The notes: generated from the sequence alone by a model not told the origin. Numbered from the stretch's first letter, positions 9,801 through 19,314 are shown. The stretch: 64,000 bases of DNA from Streptomyces decoyicus (GCF_019880305.1 NZ_CP082301.1:1054001-1118000), one strand, 5' to 3'. Made by a program: numbers and translations.

Positions 9801-10507
9801 ATCAGCCGGATACCGGGGAGTTGGGCGGCGATCTCGTCGACATAGCGGCCCAGGATCGGGGAGAGATAGGCATCGACGACGGTGGTGTCGCCGCGCGGCA
9901 CCAGCTTCATCAGCGGGCTGACCTCGTGCGAGCAGCTGACCTGGGCGAAGCCGGCCCGTCTGGCCAGCTCGGCGACGGCCCGCTCGTGCTCGGCATGGCG
10001 GTAGCCGTGCAGCAGGACGACGGCGGCGCTGCGCAGGCCGTCCGCGCGGGCCCGGATCAGCGCCCGGCGGACCTCGTCCACGTCCAGCGGCCGGACGAGC
10101 TCGCCCTGGGCGCCGATCCGCTCCGGCACCTCGATCACCCGGTCGTAGAGCGCTTCGGGCAGCACGATCCGGCGGTCGAAGATCCGCGGCCGGTTCTGGT
10201 AGGCGATCCGCAGCGCGTCCCGGAACCCTGCGGTGGTCAGCAGCACCGTCGGTTCGCCCTTGCGCTCCAGCAGGGCGTTGGTGGCGACGGTGGTGCCCAT
10301 CTTGACGACGGAGACCCGCTCGGCGGGCACCGGTTCGTCCGGGCCGAGCCCCAGCATCATCCGGATGCCGGCCACCGCGGCGTCCCGATAGCGCTCCGGG
10401 TGGTGCGAGAGCAGCTTGCCGGTGACCAGCCGCCCGTCCGGTCGCCTGCCGACGACGTCCGTGAACGTGCCACCGCGGTCGATCCAGAACTCCCAGCGTC
10501 CGGTCAT
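6893..10507 (-). CDS. Fused HyuA-HyuB hydantoinase/5-oxoprolinase (OPLAH type)
   Basis: A 1204-residue enzyme of the ATP-dependent hydantoinase/oxoprolinase superfamily, unrelated to PxpABC. The N-terminal HyuA half (about 1-690) has the actin-like ATPase motifs [14 protein letters not shown] at the start and [12 protein letters not shown]. The HyuB half (about 700-1204) has [29 protein letters not shown], and a glycine-rich end. The length matches eukaryotic-type 5-oxoprolinase, so 5-oxoproline is the favoured substrate, helped by the adjacent Pcp/Pxp genes; hydantoins remain possible. ATG 10507 overlaps the stop of the SGNH gene as ATGA, so it is coupled to that string, not to pxp. Confidence 0.9.
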   Translation of the reverse strand: MTGRWEFWIDRGGTFTDVVGRRPDGRLVTGKLLSHHPERYRDAAVAGIRMMLGLGPDEPVPAERVSVVKMGTTVATNALLERKGEPTVLLTTAGFRDALRIAYQNRPRIFDRRIVLPEALYDRVIEVPERIGAQGELVRPLDVDEVRRALIRARADGLRSAAVVLLHGYRHAEHERAVAELARRAGFAQVSCSHEVSPLMKLVPRGDTTVVDAYLSPILGRYVDEIAAQLPGIRLMFMQSNGGLRQAAHFRGKDAVLSGPAGGVVGMVRTAAEAGGGHDRVIGFDMGGTSTDVSHYAGEFERVFGNEVAGVRMRAPMMNIHTVAAGGGSVLHFDGRRYRVGPDSAGADPGPACYRRGGPLTVTDANVMLGRIQPAHFPAVFGPEGDELLDAGIVRTRFAELAARAAAETGDDRGPEEVAAGFLGIAVLNMANAVKKISVQRGHDITRYALTSFGGAGGQHACAVADALGIDTVLVPPLAGVLSAYGIGVADATAMREQAVEAEFTDPGAVGRVHEVCEALAGQTRRELLDDGVPDESVSTRARVLIRYAGTDSTIGVPLADAETMTAEFVRAHRERYAFTMDKPLVAEAVSVEALGAAGGAGGYEALSGGSEGEPVPAATVRMYAGGRWQDTGLYRRTDLRPGDTLTGPAVVAEEDATTVLDPDWRAAMGEGGHLLLTRARPRTDRVAVGTEADPVMLEVFNSLFMAIAEQMGVRLENTAHSVNIKERLDFSCALFDADGNLIANAPHIPVHLGSMGESIKEVLRRRAGEMRPGDVYAINDPYHGGTHLPDVTVVTPVFDTEGAELLFLVASRGHHAEIGGITPGSMPAFSSTIQEEGILFDNWLLVRDGELREDATRELLAAGPYPSRAPDANLADLRAQIAANEKGIQELRRMTEQFGLDVVQAYMGHVQDNAEESVRRIIARLSDGSCRYETDSGAEIHVALTVDRAARGAVLDFAGTSPQQPGNANAPSSVVMAAVLYVFRTLVADDIPLNSGCLKPVEVRIPEGSMLAPVFPAATVAGNVETSQAVTGALYAALGVQAEGSGTMNNVTFGNDRVQYYETVASGSGAGDGFDGADAVQTHMTNSRLTDPEVLEWRYPVRVDSFAIRSGSGGTGRWHGGCGVERRLRFLEPMTVALLTNHRRIAPYGMAGGAPGALGANSIERADGSREELAGCDAADVGVDDVLVLRTPGGGGYGAVDED

Positions 10508-11436
10508 CCTGTCATTGTCGCAGCGCCCCTCACCGCCGCAGGGGCTTTCCACGCCGGGGCACCGTCCGGTTCGGTCAGGGCGGCGAGAGCACCGCGGGTG
10601 GCCCGCTCGGCCGCGGCGTCCAGCAGCCGCCCGGATCCGGCCAGACCGTGCCGGCACTCCTGGAGCGCCAGGCCGAGCAGGCCGGGCAGCAGATCCGTAC
10701 AGCGGTCGGCGACCCAGCGGGTGCCGCGGGTCGCCATCCACCGGGCGGATCCGGCGCGGGTCGGCGGCGGACCGTCGAGGGTGAGCGCGGGCGGCGGTCC
10801 GACGCTCACGCCGGCGGCGGCGAGCGCCGCGTGGAAGCCGCGGGCCAGCAGCCGGTGGCCGCGCTCGCCGGGGTGCAGCCGGTCCACGCTCCAGGAGGCC
10901 CGTTCGGTGACCCAGGGGTGCTCGGCGAGGTGCAGATGCACGCCCTGGTAGCGGGCGGACACCGCATGGACGACGGTGTTCACGGCGCGCATCCGGCGGG
11001 CCAGCGGACGGGACAGCGGCGCGGGCAGCCCCAGCATCCGGCCCGGATCGGGCAGACACGCCGTCAGCACCACGGCCCCGTCGGCGCTCAGCGCACCGTG
11101 CGCCCGGTCCAGTGCGGCCGCGACCCGTTCGATGGCGAAGGCCGCGCGCAGGGTGTCGTTCGCCCCGACGACCACAGAGGCGAAGCGCGGCGCGAGCTCC
11201 CGCGCCGCGGGCAGTTGCCGCTCGGCCAGCTCCGCCGCCAGTGCCCCGCTCCGCGCCAGGTTCACCAGCTCCACACCGCCCGGACGCTCGCCCAGCGTCC
11301 CGGCGAGCAGGGCCGCCCAGCCCCGCCGGCCGCCGCCCGGTACGGGGTCGCCCAGGCCCTCGGTGAGCGAATCGCCGAGCGCGACGAAGCGGGCCGGAGC
11401 CGGGCCACGGCCGCCGCCCGGCGCCTGCTCCGGCAT
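10504..11436 (-). CDS. SGNH/GDSL-type esterase or lipase
   Basis: A 310-residue SGNH hydrolase without an obvious signal peptide. Block I is GDSLTEG with the nucleophile Ser23, block III is GANDTL (Asn), and block V is [10 protein letters not shown] with the Asp and His of the triad. About 100 residues follow the last block. I chose ATG 11436 because GAGGAGG lies just upstream; upstream GTG codons would overlap the glycosyltransferase. It begins 23 bp after that gene and overlaps HyuAB by four bases. The two glycosyltransferases upstream suggest it may edit acyl or acetyl groups on a glycan or glycolipid; substrate unknown. Confidence 0.88.
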   Translation of the reverse strand: MPEQAPGGGRGPAPARFVALGDSLTEGLGDPVPGGGRRGWAALLAGTLGERPGGVELVNLARSGALAAELAERQLPAARELAPRFASVVVGANDTLRAAFAIERVAAALDRAHGALSADGAVVLTACLPDPGRMLGLPAPLSRPLARRMRAVNTVVHAVSARYQGVHLHLAEHPWVTERASWSVDRLHPGERGHRLLARGFHAALAAAGVSVGPPPALTLDGPPPTRAGSARWMATRGTRWVADRCTDLLPGLLGLALQECRHGLAGSGRLLDAAAERATRGALAALTEPDGAPAWKAPAAVRGAATMTG

Positions 11437-11459
11437 CACTGCCTCCTCGGGGCGCACCG

Positions 11460-12689
11460 TCACCACCCGCCGGGCGGGCCGGCCGGGGACGGCGAGGACG
11501 AGGCGGCGACCGGCCTGCCGAGCGGTGCGGGCGCGTCGTGCGCCGCGAGGAAGGCATCGATGGCGGGCTGCCAGCCGTAGCCCTCGGCACGGCGGCGGGC
11601 GGCGGCGCGCCGGGCGGGCTCGGGCCGGGCCAGGACCCGCTGGACCGCATCGGCGAACGAGGGCCCGTCGTCGAGCGCCGTGTCACCGCCGCTGCCGACG
11701 AGACCCGCCGGCGCCGAGGCCGCACTGGCGACCACCGGCGTGCCGCAGGCAAGCGCCTCCAGGGCGGCCAGCCCGAAGGTCTCGGCCGGGCCGGGCGCCA
11801 GTGCGACGTCGGCACCGGCCTGCAACGCGGCGAGCCGGGACCGGTCGGCGAGATGTCCGAGGAAGGCCGCGGGCAGCCGCTCGGCCCGCACCCGGGCCTC
11901 CAGACGTGCACGCAGCGGCCCGTCACCGGCCACCACCAGCGTCGCGTCGATCCCGCGGCACCGCAGCTCCGCCAGTGCGTCCAGGGCCCGCCCGGGACGC
12001 TTCTCCTGCGACAGCCGGGAGCAGAGCAGCAGCAGGACCTCCGCCCGGCCCGCCCAGCGCCGTCGCAGCTCCGGGCTGCGGCAGTCCGGGTGCCAGACGG
12101 CGAGATCGACACCGAGCGGAGCGCGCACCACGTTGCGCGCACCGGCCCGGGTGAACTCCGCCGCCGCCCAGTCGGTGGTGCACACGACGCGGCTGTAGGC
12201 GTGCGCCGTACGGAGGTTGAGCCGGTCCGCGGCGGCGCGGGCCAGCGGCGGCGGCACGCCCCAGGTGCGCAGCACCCCGTCGACGCTCTCGTGCGAGACC
12301 ATCACCGCGGGCACCCGCGCCCGGCGCGCCCATTCACCCGTCCACCGCAGCGTCGTCCGGTCGGAGACCTCCAGCCGGTCGGGGGCCAGCGAGTCCAGCA
12401 GCCGCTGGAGCCGTCGGCGGTCGGTCAGCATGCGGTAGCCGCCGCTGCCCGGCAGCTCAGGACCCGGCACGGTGATCACCCGGCCCTGCGCGGTGGCTTC
12501 GTCGCGGAGGCCGGCCCTCCCGCCCGTCCCCGGCGGTCCGGGGACGATGAGCACCGGCTCGTGCCCGGCGGCCCGGTAGCCCGCGCCCAGTTCACGCAGC
12601 GCGGTGCGCAGACCGCCGGAGGCCGGGGTGACGAAGTTGGCGATCCGGACGATCCGCAGGGCCGCCCCGGTGGTGCGCCGCGCGTTCAT
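11460..12689 (-). CDS. Glycosyltransferase family 4 protein (MgtA/PimB-like)
   Basis: A 409-residue retaining GT-B glycosyltransferase. The N-terminal acceptor domain begins [19 protein letters not shown]. The donor domain has [13 protein letters not shown], the [18 protein letters not shown] loop and the EX7E motif in [18 protein letters not shown]. The ATG overlaps the stop of the upstream glycosyltransferase as ATGA. Paired transferases like these in actinomycetes usually add mannose from GDP-mannose to lipids, but the donor cannot be read here. The last 25 residues are low-complexity Pro/Ser/Ala. Confidence 0.9.
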   Translation of the reverse strand: MNARRTTGAALRIVRIANFVTPASGGLRTALRELGAGYRAAGHEPVLIVPGPPGTGGRAGLRDEATAQGRVITVPGPELPGSGGYRMLTDRRRLQRLLDSLAPDRLEVSDRTTLRWTGEWARRARVPAVMVSHESVDGVLRTWGVPPPLARAAADRLNLRTAHAYSRVVCTTDWAAAEFTRAGARNVVRAPLGVDLAVWHPDCRSPELRRRWAGRAEVLLLLCSRLSQEKRPGRALDALAELRCRGIDATLVVAGDGPLRARLEARVRAERLPAAFLGHLADRSRLAALQAGADVALAPGPAETFGLAALEALACGTPVVASAASAPAGLVGSGGDTALDDGPSFADAVQRVLARPEPARRAAARRRAEGYGWQPAIDAFLAAHDAPAPLGRPVAASSSPSPAGPPGGW

Positions 12690-13813
12690 GCCGCCACCGC
12701 CGTCCGGTCGCCGAGCACGGCCTCGTAGTGGCCCAGGAGCTGGTCGCCGACCGCCGCCCAGGTGCGGTCCGCCACCGCTCTGCGGGCCGCGGCACCGTAC
12801 CGGACCCGCAGGTCGGCGCTGTCCGCGAACAGCCGCACCGCGTCCCGGAACGCGCCGCCGTCGCCCGGTGTCACCAGCAGCCCCGTACGGCCGTGGTCCA
12901 CCAGGTCGAGCGGACCGCCCGCCCGCGGCGCCACCACCGGCACGCCGGAGGCCATCGCCTCCTGCACCGTCTGGCAGAACGTCTCGTACGGCCCGGTGTG
13001 GACGAACACGTCCAGCGAGGCGTAGAGCCGGGCGAGTTCGTCCCCGGTACGGCGGCCGAGGAAGCGGGCCTCCGGCAGCGCGGTGCGCAGCCCGGCGGCG
13101 CTGGGCCCCTCGCCGATGACGACGGTGCGTACGCCCGGCAGCCGCGAGGTCTCGGCCAGCAGCCGGACGTCCTTCTCCGGTGCGAGCCGCCCCACGTACC
13201 CCACCAGCAGCTCCCGCCCCGCGGTCAGCGAGCTGCGCAGCACCACGTCGCGCCGTCCGGGGTGGAACCGTTCGGAGTCGACGCCGCGCGGCCACAGATG
13301 CACCCGCGGCACGCCGTGCTCGGTCAGGTCCAGCAGCGCCGCGCTGGAGGGCGCCAGGGTGCGGTCGGCGGCAGCATGCACCGCCCGGATACGGCGCCAG
13401 GCCGCGGCCGCGCCGCCACCGAGGTAGGTGCGGGCGTAGCGGCCCAGATCGGTCTGGTAGACGGCGATCGCGGGCACCTGGCGGCGGGCGGCGGCCGCCA
13501 TGCCCCGGGCGCCGAGCACAAAGGGGCTGGCGAGGTGCACCAGGTCGGGGCGGTGCCCGTCGAGCGCCGCGGACAGCCGGCGTCCGGGCAGCGCGATCCG
13601 CACCTGCGGGTAACCGGGCAGCGGCACGGAGGGCACACGGACGACGGGGCAAGGGCTCTCGTACGTACCGGCGGCCGGCGCAGCGCCACCGAGCGGCGCG
13701 ATGACGAGCGGATCGTGGCCGCGCCGGACGAGATGCCGGGCAGTTTCCAGGGCGCAGTGGGAGACGCCGTTGACATCGGGCGGGAAGGATTCGGTGACGA
13801 GAACGACACGCAT
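12686..13813 (-). CDS. Glycosyltransferase family 4 protein, GDP-mannose alpha-mannosyltransferase-like
   Basis: A 375-residue GT4 enzyme starting RVVLVTESFPPDVNGVSH, the usual glycine/asparagine loop of MgtA/PimB proteins. The donor domain shows WPRGVDSERFHP, GYVGRLAPEKDVRLL, GEGPSAAGL and the EX7E motif ETFCQTVQEAMASGVPVV. It heads the four-gene string GT-GT-SGNH-HyuAB. The frame could extend upstream to 14170 through repeat DNA, but the family start and the sequence character both fix ATG 13813. Role is likely membrane glycolipid or cell-surface mannosylation. Confidence 0.9.
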   Translation of the reverse strand: MRVVLVTESFPPDVNGVSHCALETARHLVRRGHDPLVIAPLGGAAPAAGTYESPCPVVRVPSVPLPGYPQVRIALPGRRLSAALDGHRPDLVHLASPFVLGARGMAAAARRQVPAIAVYQTDLGRYARTYLGGGAAAAWRRIRAVHAAADRTLAPSSAALLDLTEHGVPRVHLWPRGVDSERFHPGRRDVVLRSSLTAGRELLVGYVGRLAPEKDVRLLAETSRLPGVRTVVIGEGPSAAGLRTALPEARFLGRRTGDELARLYASLDVFVHTGPYETFCQTVQEAMASGVPVVAPRAGGPLDLVDHGRTGLLVTPGDGGAFRDAVRLFADSADLRVRYGAAARRAVADRTWAAVGDQLLGHYEAVLGDRTAVAA

Positions 13814-13904
13814 ACCGCTGTTCTCGGCGCGCCGTGCGTGGAGGGGGCCAAGGGGATCTTTCCTGGCGGAGAACGTCCTATGACCGTCCGCTGCGCTTGG
13901 TCTG

Positions 13905-14372
13905 CTTCCCACGTTTTCGGCTGTCCCGCCGTGGTGGTTTGTCGCCGTTGCGCCTCTCCGCTGCGCTCTGCTTGCGGCCCACGTTGTCGGCTGTCCCGCC
14001 GTAGGGGTTGTTCGCCGTTGCGCCTGCGGCGGGCGGGTGATTGTCGGGTGCGGTGACGGCCCTACGGACTTCGTCCTTCGGTCCGCCCCCTCCCGTGGAG
14101 GGAGAAAGTGAATGTGGGTGGGGGCGGGCCACTCGGTCGTCTGTCTGATCCACGAGGGGTGCCGGACCACCTACGTGCACCCCCACCGGCCTTCTCCCAC
14201 CCCCCAACGGGAGGGGACGCGCCGCAGGACGAAGTCCGGAGGAGCGGCACCGCACCCGACAGCCCCGCGCAGCGACCCCGGCCCGCCGCAGGCGCAACGG
14301 CGGGCGCACCGCGCAGCGGGTGGCAAACGGCGGACAACCACCACGGCGGGAAAGCCGAAGACGTGGGAAAGG
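13905..14372. repeat. Long imperfect inverted repeat filling a 560 bp intergenic stretch
   Basis: The region 13814-14373 has no gene. Its left side reads CCCACGTTTTCGGCTGTCCC from 13908 and its right side, on the minus strand, reads CCCACGTCTTCGGCTTTCCC from about 14366. Matching blocks continue inward on both sides: CCGCCGTGGTGGTT, then GTTGCGCCTGCGGCGGGC, GTCGGGTGCGGTG and GGACTTCGTCCT. The pairing spans arms of roughly 150-200 bp around a centre near 14140. No protein is encoded. It looks like a dispersed intergenic or MITE-like repeat. Confidence 0.7.
13908..14024. repeat. Pair of 47 bp direct repeats inside the inverted-repeat element
   Basis: Bases 13908-13954 and 13978-14024 are near copies (start CCCACGTT, core TCGGCTGTCCCGCCGT, end TTCGCCGTTGCGCCT or close), set 70 bp apart. 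The outer end of the left arm has therefore been duplicated. Confidence 0.7.
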
Positions 14373-14373
14373 T

Positions 14374-15789
14374 TTAGGACTCAGGTCCGATCCGGCTGCG
14401 CACGGCCGTCTGTACCTCGGCTTCCTCGGCCGGGTCGGCGGCCAGGCGGCGAAGCTGTTCGACGACCCGGTCGTCGCCGGTGGCGGCGTGCCGGGCGGCC
14501 AGTTCCCGGGTGTTCTCCTCGCAGTCCCACAGGCACTCGACGGCGAAGCCGGCCGCGAAACCGGGGTCGGTGGCGGCGAGCGCGCCGGCGGCCCGGCCGC
14601 GGAGGTGGGAGGAGGACGTTTCCCGGTAGATGTGCCGCAGGACGGGGGCGGCGCAGCCGACGCCGAGGCGGCCGGTGCCGTCGACCAGCTCCCACAGTCC
14701 GTCCGCGTCCGGCCCCTCCTCACGGACGGTGCGGCGCAGCGCGGCCAGCACCGGTCCGGCGTCGCGCCGTCCGCCGCGGCGGGCGAGCATCGCGGCGGCG
14801 GACGCACCGAGCAGGTCCGCGCGCGGCGCCCAGACCCGGGCCCGCTCGACGGCGGCCACACTGCGCATCCGTGCGAAGGCGGCGAGTGCGGCGGACGCCA
14901 GCCGCTCGGAGGAGAAGGGGTCGACGACCGCGTCCTCGATCAGATCGAGGGCGTCCGGGTCGCCGCGCTCGGCGAGGTGGTGGAGTACGGCGGCGCGGGC
15001 GGCGTCCGGTGCGCTGCGCGCGGCGCGCAGCAGCTCTGGGCGGTCCTCGGGACCGGCGACGGCGGCCAGGCAGCGGGCCGCGGCGAGGTGCCGGTGATCC
15101 TCGGACTCCGGCTCCATCCCCTCTTCGGCCCACTGGAGCACCTCGGTCACGCTCCAGCCGGGGCGCGGCCCGCGGGGCCGCAGCTGCCGCTGCCAGCGGT
15201 CGAAGGAGCCCTGTTCCCCGGCGGCGGCCAGTCGCGGGCCGTATCGGGGGTCCTCGGCCCACAGGCGCCAGGGCCGGGGCTCGAAGGCGTCGCGCACGGC
15301 GGCGGCCAGCGCGGCCCGGCCGTCCTCGGTCTCCGGGAAGCGGGCGAGGACGGCGGGGGCGAGAGTCATCAGCCCGGCGTCGTCGTCACGCAGCGCAAGC
15401 TCGTCGAGGGCCCAGCGCCAGTTGCTGCCGGCCGCGGCATAGCTGCGCAGCAGCAGCCGGGCGGCGTCCCTGCCGTACGCGGCGAGGTGGCCGAGGACCG
15501 CAAGGGCCAGGCCGGTGCGCTCCTCGCCAGTGTCCACGAGGTCGTCGGGGTGGAAGAGGTGCCGTTCGATCTCCTCGAGCCCGCCGTCGAGCTGCATATA
15601 GAGGCGCGCGTAGTAGAGCGAGCGGTTCTCGACCTGCCAGTCGCGACGGGGATCGCGCAGCACGCTGTCGTTCAGTGCCGCGAGCGCCTCGGCCCGCGGC
15701 GCCGCGAGGGCATGCAGGGTCCCGTCGCCGCGGCCTCGCTGCAGGAGGCCGAGCAGGGTGCCGCTGGGCGCTATGTCTGGATCGAACAT
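14374..15789 (-). CDS. HEAT-repeat-like helical protein, unknown function
   Basis: A 471-residue soluble protein built mainly of paired helices with the alternating Ala/Leu/Arg pattern of HEAT or armadillo repeats, for example PDAARAAVLHHLAERGDPDA, SERLASAALAAFARMRSVAA and LRGRAAGALAATDPGFAAGF in the second half. No enzymatic motif or signal peptide was seen. The frame is open to 16050, but ATG 15789 (FDPDIAPSGTLLGLL) is the first position with protein-like composition. It is divergent from the PAS-phosphatase gene across 311 bp. A scaffold or binding role is a guess from fold only. Confidence 0.72.
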   Translation of the reverse strand: MFDPDIAPSGTLLGLLQRGRGDGTLHALAAPRAEALAALNDSVLRDPRRDWQVENRSLYYARLYMQLDGGLEEIERHLFHPDDLVDTGEERTGLALAVLGHLAAYGRDAARLLLRSYAAAGSNWRWALDELALRDDDAGLMTLAPAVLARFPETEDGRAALAAAVRDAFEPRPWRLWAEDPRYGPRLAAAGEQGSFDRWQRQLRPRGPRPGWSVTEVLQWAEEGMEPESEDHRHLAAARCLAAVAGPEDRPELLRAARSAPDAARAAVLHHLAERGDPDALDLIEDAVVDPFSSERLASAALAAFARMRSVAAVERARVWAPRADLLGASAAAMLARRGGRRDAGPVLAALRRTVREEGPDADGLWELVDGTGRLGVGCAAPVLRHIYRETSSSHLRGRAAGALAATDPGFAAGFAVECLWDCEENTRELAARHAATGDDRVVEQLRRLAADPAEEAEVQTAVRSRIGPES

Positions 15790-16100
15790 GAGGTCAGCAT
15801 CCGGTGCGGGGGGCAGGCTGGCAACGGGATTTCCGCTGACCGGCATTCTTGCCGGTGACCGCGGGCCGTAAGCCTCGTTCCCACCATGGATCGGCGGAAG
15901 CGCCTGCGTACGGCGGCCGAAGCCTAGCCTGGAAGCTGTCATTCCGCCGATTCGCCCCCGGTATGCCCCAGGAAAGCCGGGGGCATATGCCAGATGCACC
16001 ACCGTATCGGGTAGTGCCAAATCACTTACGGACGGTCGCCGCCTGTGCAACAGTCGTTACCGGCCCTTCAGCCCGGCGCCGCCTGATCACGGAGTACGTC
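15790..16100. promoter_or_regulatory. Divergent intergenic region with an 8 bp inverted repeat
   Basis: This 311 bp stretch separates the HEAT-like and PAS-phosphatase genes. It contains TATGCCCC at 15962-15969 and its exact inverse GGGGCATA at 15980-15987, ten bases apart. That could be an operator, but no regulator is adjacent. I see no gene. Confidence 0.4.
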
Positions 16101-17567
16101 ATGCCGTCCCCTCTCTTCGCGGATCACCCAGCCGACCGGCCCCCCGAGCGCGACACGGTCGAGTCACTCATCACGCAGGCCCGCCGCCTGCGCGGTGACC
16201 TCGATGCGGTGCGCAGGGAGTCCGCAGTGGACACCGGCCTCGCCACGGACCCGCAGCTGCGCTGGCAGCGGGCGCTGTGCGATCTCGCCGTCCACCACCT
16301 CGACGACCTCGGGGGCCATCTCGACCAGCTGAGAGAGGGCCTGCCCGCCGAGAGCGAGGACGCCCCGGCACCGGAGGCCGAACTCCCCCCGGCCGCGCCG
16401 GAACCCGAGCCGCATGAGCGCGGTGCACTGCTGCGCCGGGTGGGCAGCGGCGAGTGGAATCTGCTCACCGACGAAGTCAGCTGGTCCGACGAGCTGTTCG
16501 CCATGTTCGGCAGGGCCCCCTCCGACGGACCGCTCACCCTCGACGAGCTGCCGTCCCTGGTCCACCCCGACGACCAGGAGGGGCTGGCCACGATGGTCAC
16601 CGACTGTCTGGTGGACGGCCGGCCGATCGACGGCGAATTCCGCATCGTGCGCCCGGACACGAGTCTGCGCACGGTGCACATGGTGGGCGAGCCGGTGCTC
16701 GACGCCGACGGCAGCACCGCCTGTATGTGGGCCGTGCTGCGGGACGTCAGCGAGCTGCGCCGCAGCCAGCAGGCGGTACGCGAGACCCGTGACTCGCTGC
16801 ACCGCGAGCGGCATATCGCGCAGACCGAGCACCGGCTTGCGGTCGAGCTGCAGGAAGCCGTGCTGCCCCCGTGGCGCGGCTCCCTGCGGTTCCCGCAGGG
16901 CGGTCCCGTCGCCCTCGACCTCTCCGGGCGCTATCTGCCGTCCGGCACCCGCGACCTGGTCGGCGGGGGCTGGTACGACGCACTGCAACTCCCCGACGGC
17001 ACCACGCTGTTGAGCGTCGGCGATCTCACCGGCCACGGCGCCACCGCCACGTCCGGTATGGCCATGGTCCTCGGCGCGCTGCGCGGTATGGCGGTCGCCG
17101 GAAACCGGCCGGGTCCCCTGATGAGCTTCCTCAACCAGCTGCTGGACACCGCCGCCCAGCCGGCGCTGGGCAGCGCGGTGTGCGGCCGGTTCGATCCAGC
17201 GGCGCGGACGCTGGAGTGGGCCCAGGCCGGGCACCCCGCGCCACTGCTGTTCCGCGGCGGCACGGGGCGCGCGCTGGACCCGCCCGAGGGTGTCCTGCTC
17301 GGGGCGACCTCGGGCGCGGCCTACACCCAGCACACCGAGCAACTGGAGCCCGGTGACCTGCTCGTCCTGCACACCGACGGTCTCGTCCCACGCCGTACGC
17401 ACGGTGTGCACGCCCCCCATGAGGGCACCGAGCGGCTCCTCGCCCTGGCGCCTCGGTTCGCCGCGGCGCGCAGTGCGCAGGACAGCGTCCGCATCGTCGT
17501 CGAGGAGTTCGGCAGCGCCGAGCGGGAGGACGACGCGTGTGTGCTGATCGCCAGGGTCGGCGACTGA
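16101..17567 (+). CDS. PAS domain plus PP2C/SpoIIE-type phosphatase
   Basis: A 488-residue signalling protein. A short helical N-terminus is followed by an acidic Pro/Ala linker, a PAS domain (about 105-225, with WNLLTDEVSWSDELFAMFG and LVHPDD) and a SpoIIE/RsbU-type phosphatase (about 265-488, with LSVGDLTGHGATAT and LHTDGLV). Such proteins dephosphorylate anti-anti-sigma factors in Streptomyces. The usual VGGDWYD motif reads VGGGWYD, so a metal-binding Asp is missing. No kinase domain or membrane segment is present. ATG 16101 has GGAG eight bases upstream; the longer frame to 15849 lacks one. Confidence 0.88.
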   Translation: MPSPLFADHPADRPPERDTVESLITQARRLRGDLDAVRRESAVDTGLATDPQLRWQRALCDLAVHHLDDLGGHLDQLREGLPAESEDAPAPEAELPPAAPEPEPHERGALLRRVGSGEWNLLTDEVSWSDELFAMFGRAPSDGPLTLDELPSLVHPDDQEGLATMVTDCLVDGRPIDGEFRIVRPDTSLRTVHMVGEPVLDADGSTACMWAVLRDVSELRRSQQAVRETRDSLHRERHIAQTEHRLAVELQEAVLPPWRGSLRFPQGGPVALDLSGRYLPSGTRDLVGGGWYDALQLPDGTTLLSVGDLTGHGATATSGMAMVLGALRGMAVAGNRPGPLMSFLNQLLDTAAQPALGSAVCGRFDPAARTLEWAQAGHPAPLLFRGGTGRALDPPEGVLLGATSGAAYTQHTEQLEPGDLLVLHTDGLVPRRTHGVHAPHEGTERLLALAPRFAAARSAQDSVRIVVEEFGSAEREDDACVLIARVGD

Positions 17568-17725
17568 CACACCCCGCGGCAGCTGAGGGCGGACCGGCGC
17601 ATCCCGAGCCGGCCGCCCCGAGGGCGTCGGTGGGCGGACCATCGGCTGACGGATGAGGCAGCGGCGTCGTGGAGGACGCCACCCCTATGGGTGACGTACC
17701 GTCACGCTCGCCGCATCCGCCCGTC

Positions 17726-19252
17726 TCAGGCCGAGAAATTCTTTCCGACTCGTGATCCGATTCCGGGGCCGAGACCCGATCCCTTGGTCTTGGGCTTCGC
17801 CTTCGGCAGGACATGCTGGATCTCCTCGCGCAGGTCCTGGATCTTGGCGTAACTCGCATACTGTCCCGTGAGGCGGAACATTTCGCGGAGCCGGTCCCAG
17901 GTGCGGTGCGAGGAGTTCTCGCCGATGGACACCAGCGCCAACCGGGCGTAGCGGTCGGCCTGTTCGGGGTCGTCGCCGATGAAGCAGGCCGAGGCCATCG
18001 AGATGTAGTCGAAGATCTGTGACCGCTGGCGGCCGTTCTCCCGCAGCTTCAGCGCCCGCTTGGCGTGATGCTGGGCGATCCTGGCGGCCGACGGATCGTG
18101 GTCGGCGAGCGTACGGAACGCCAGCGCCTGCATGCCGTGCAGATCCGCCTCGTCGAACATCTGCATCCAGCTCGGCGGCGGCACATCGCCCTTGTCCGAG
18201 ACGAACAGGTCCTCCGCCTCGCCCAAGGTGCGGCGCATCGCCTGGCCGTGGCCCTTGGACGCCTGCGCCCAGGCCTCGATGGTGTGCAGCATGGCGCGGG
18301 TGCGCGGCAGGGTTTCCTCGCCGGAGCCGGACTTGGCGAGCTTCATCAGATCCAGCGCGTCGTCGGGACGGCCCAGATGGACCATCTGACGGGCGGCACG
18401 GGAGAGCGCCTCGCCGGCGCGTGGGCGGTCGCCGCCCTCGCGCGCCGCATGGGCGGCGATGATGAAGTACTTCTGGGCGGTGGGCTCCAGGCCCACGTCA
18501 TGGGACATCCAGCCGGCCAGCACCGCCAGGTTGGCCGCCACCCCCCACAGCCTGCGCTGGAGATGGTCGGGGTGGCGGTAGGCGAGCATGCCGCCCACTT
18601 CGTTGAGCTGGCCCACCACGGCCTTGCGCTGCAGCCCGCCGCCGCGGGCCGCGTCCCAGGCGCGGAACACCTCGACCGAGCGCTCCAGCGCATCGATCTC
18701 CTGCGACCCCACGGGGGCCGCCTCATAGCGGTCGAGGCCGATCTGGTCGAGTTCGTCGAAGGAGTCGGGAGCAAACGGGTCGTGGCGTGGGGCGGCCGCC
18801 GGGGCCGGGTCGGTGTGCAGCCAGTCGTACATGGCGCCGGTGAGTGCGGAGCCCGCGGCGAGTGCGGCGCCCGCACCCACCAAGCCGCGTCGGTTGAGCA
18901 TGAGGTCCATTCCCGTGAATTCCGTGAGGACCGCAGCGGTCCGTTCGGGAGCCCACGGCAGACCGTCCATGGCCTGCCGCTTCCCCGAGCGACCGGTTCT
19001 TGCGAACCCGAGGTCCTCGATGGTTACGACACGGCCGAGGCGCTCGGTGAACAGGGAAGCCAGAACCTTGGGCACCGGATCGCGCGGGGTCTCCCCCATG
19101 TCGATCCAGCGCCGCACTCGTGAAGTGTCGGTCGCCAGCTGCGGATGGCCCATGGCCGCCGCCTGCCGGTTGACCAGTCTCGCCAGCTCTCCTTTGGACC
19201 AGCCGGCCAGGCCGAAAAGGTCCGCGAGACGGGTGTTCGGCTGCCTGTCCAC
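17726..19252 (-). CDS. NsdA/NsdB-like TPR regulator with N-terminal HTH
   Basis: A 508-residue cytoplasmic regulator. The N-terminus (about 1-75) is an HTH-like domain of the type seen in the developmental regulator NsdA: GWSKGELARLVNRQAAAMG, then TDTSRVRRWIDMGETPRDPVP and a short IEDLGF. An internal hydrophobic stretch (RRGLVGAGAALAAGSALTGAM) precedes tetratricopeptide-like helices through to a basic Lys/Gly tail. GTG 19252 has a GGGGG ribosome site about eight bases upstream. NsdA and NsdB repress sporulation and antibiotic production in S. coelicolor; this could be a paralogue. Tandem decamers sit 60-90 bp upstream. Confidence 0.82.
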   Translation of the reverse strand: MDRQPNTRLADLFGLAGWSKGELARLVNRQAAAMGHPQLATDTSRVRRWIDMGETPRDPVPKVLASLFTERLGRVVTIEDLGFARTGRSGKRQAMDGLPWAPERTAAVLTEFTGMDLMLNRRGLVGAGAALAAGSALTGAMYDWLHTDPAPAAAPRHDPFAPDSFDELDQIGLDRYEAAPVGSQEIDALERSVEVFRAWDAARGGGLQRKAVVGQLNEVGGMLAYRHPDHLQRRLWGVAANLAVLAGWMSHDVGLEPTAQKYFIIAAHAAREGGDRPRAGEALSRAARQMVHLGRPDDALDLMKLAKSGSGEETLPRTRAMLHTIEAWAQASKGHGQAMRRTLGEAEDLFVSDKGDVPPPSWMQMFDEADLHGMQALAFRTLADHDPSAARIAQHHAKRALKLRENGRQRSQIFDYISMASACFIGDDPEQADRYARLALVSIGENSSHRTWDRLREMFRLTGQYASYAKIQDLREEIQHVLPKAKPKTKGSGLGPGIGSRVGKNFSA

Positions 19253-19314
19253 GTCAAGCCCCCAGGTTCCTCGACTGAGTTGACAGTAACGGCCGGTGAC
19301 ATGGGCTGTGGGCA

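Noticed and set aside
6803..10951. Very long open frame on the plus strand (over 1300 codons) opposite the HyuAB gene
   Set aside because: It is the high-GC antisense shadow of a clear HyuA-HyuB protein and shows only Gly/Arg/Val-rich low-complexity translation without any domain.
11430..12142. HyuAB frame continued to 12142 as one protein
   Set aside because: The added stretch is antisense-like Arg/Pro sequence lying inside the SGNH and glycosyltransferase genes.
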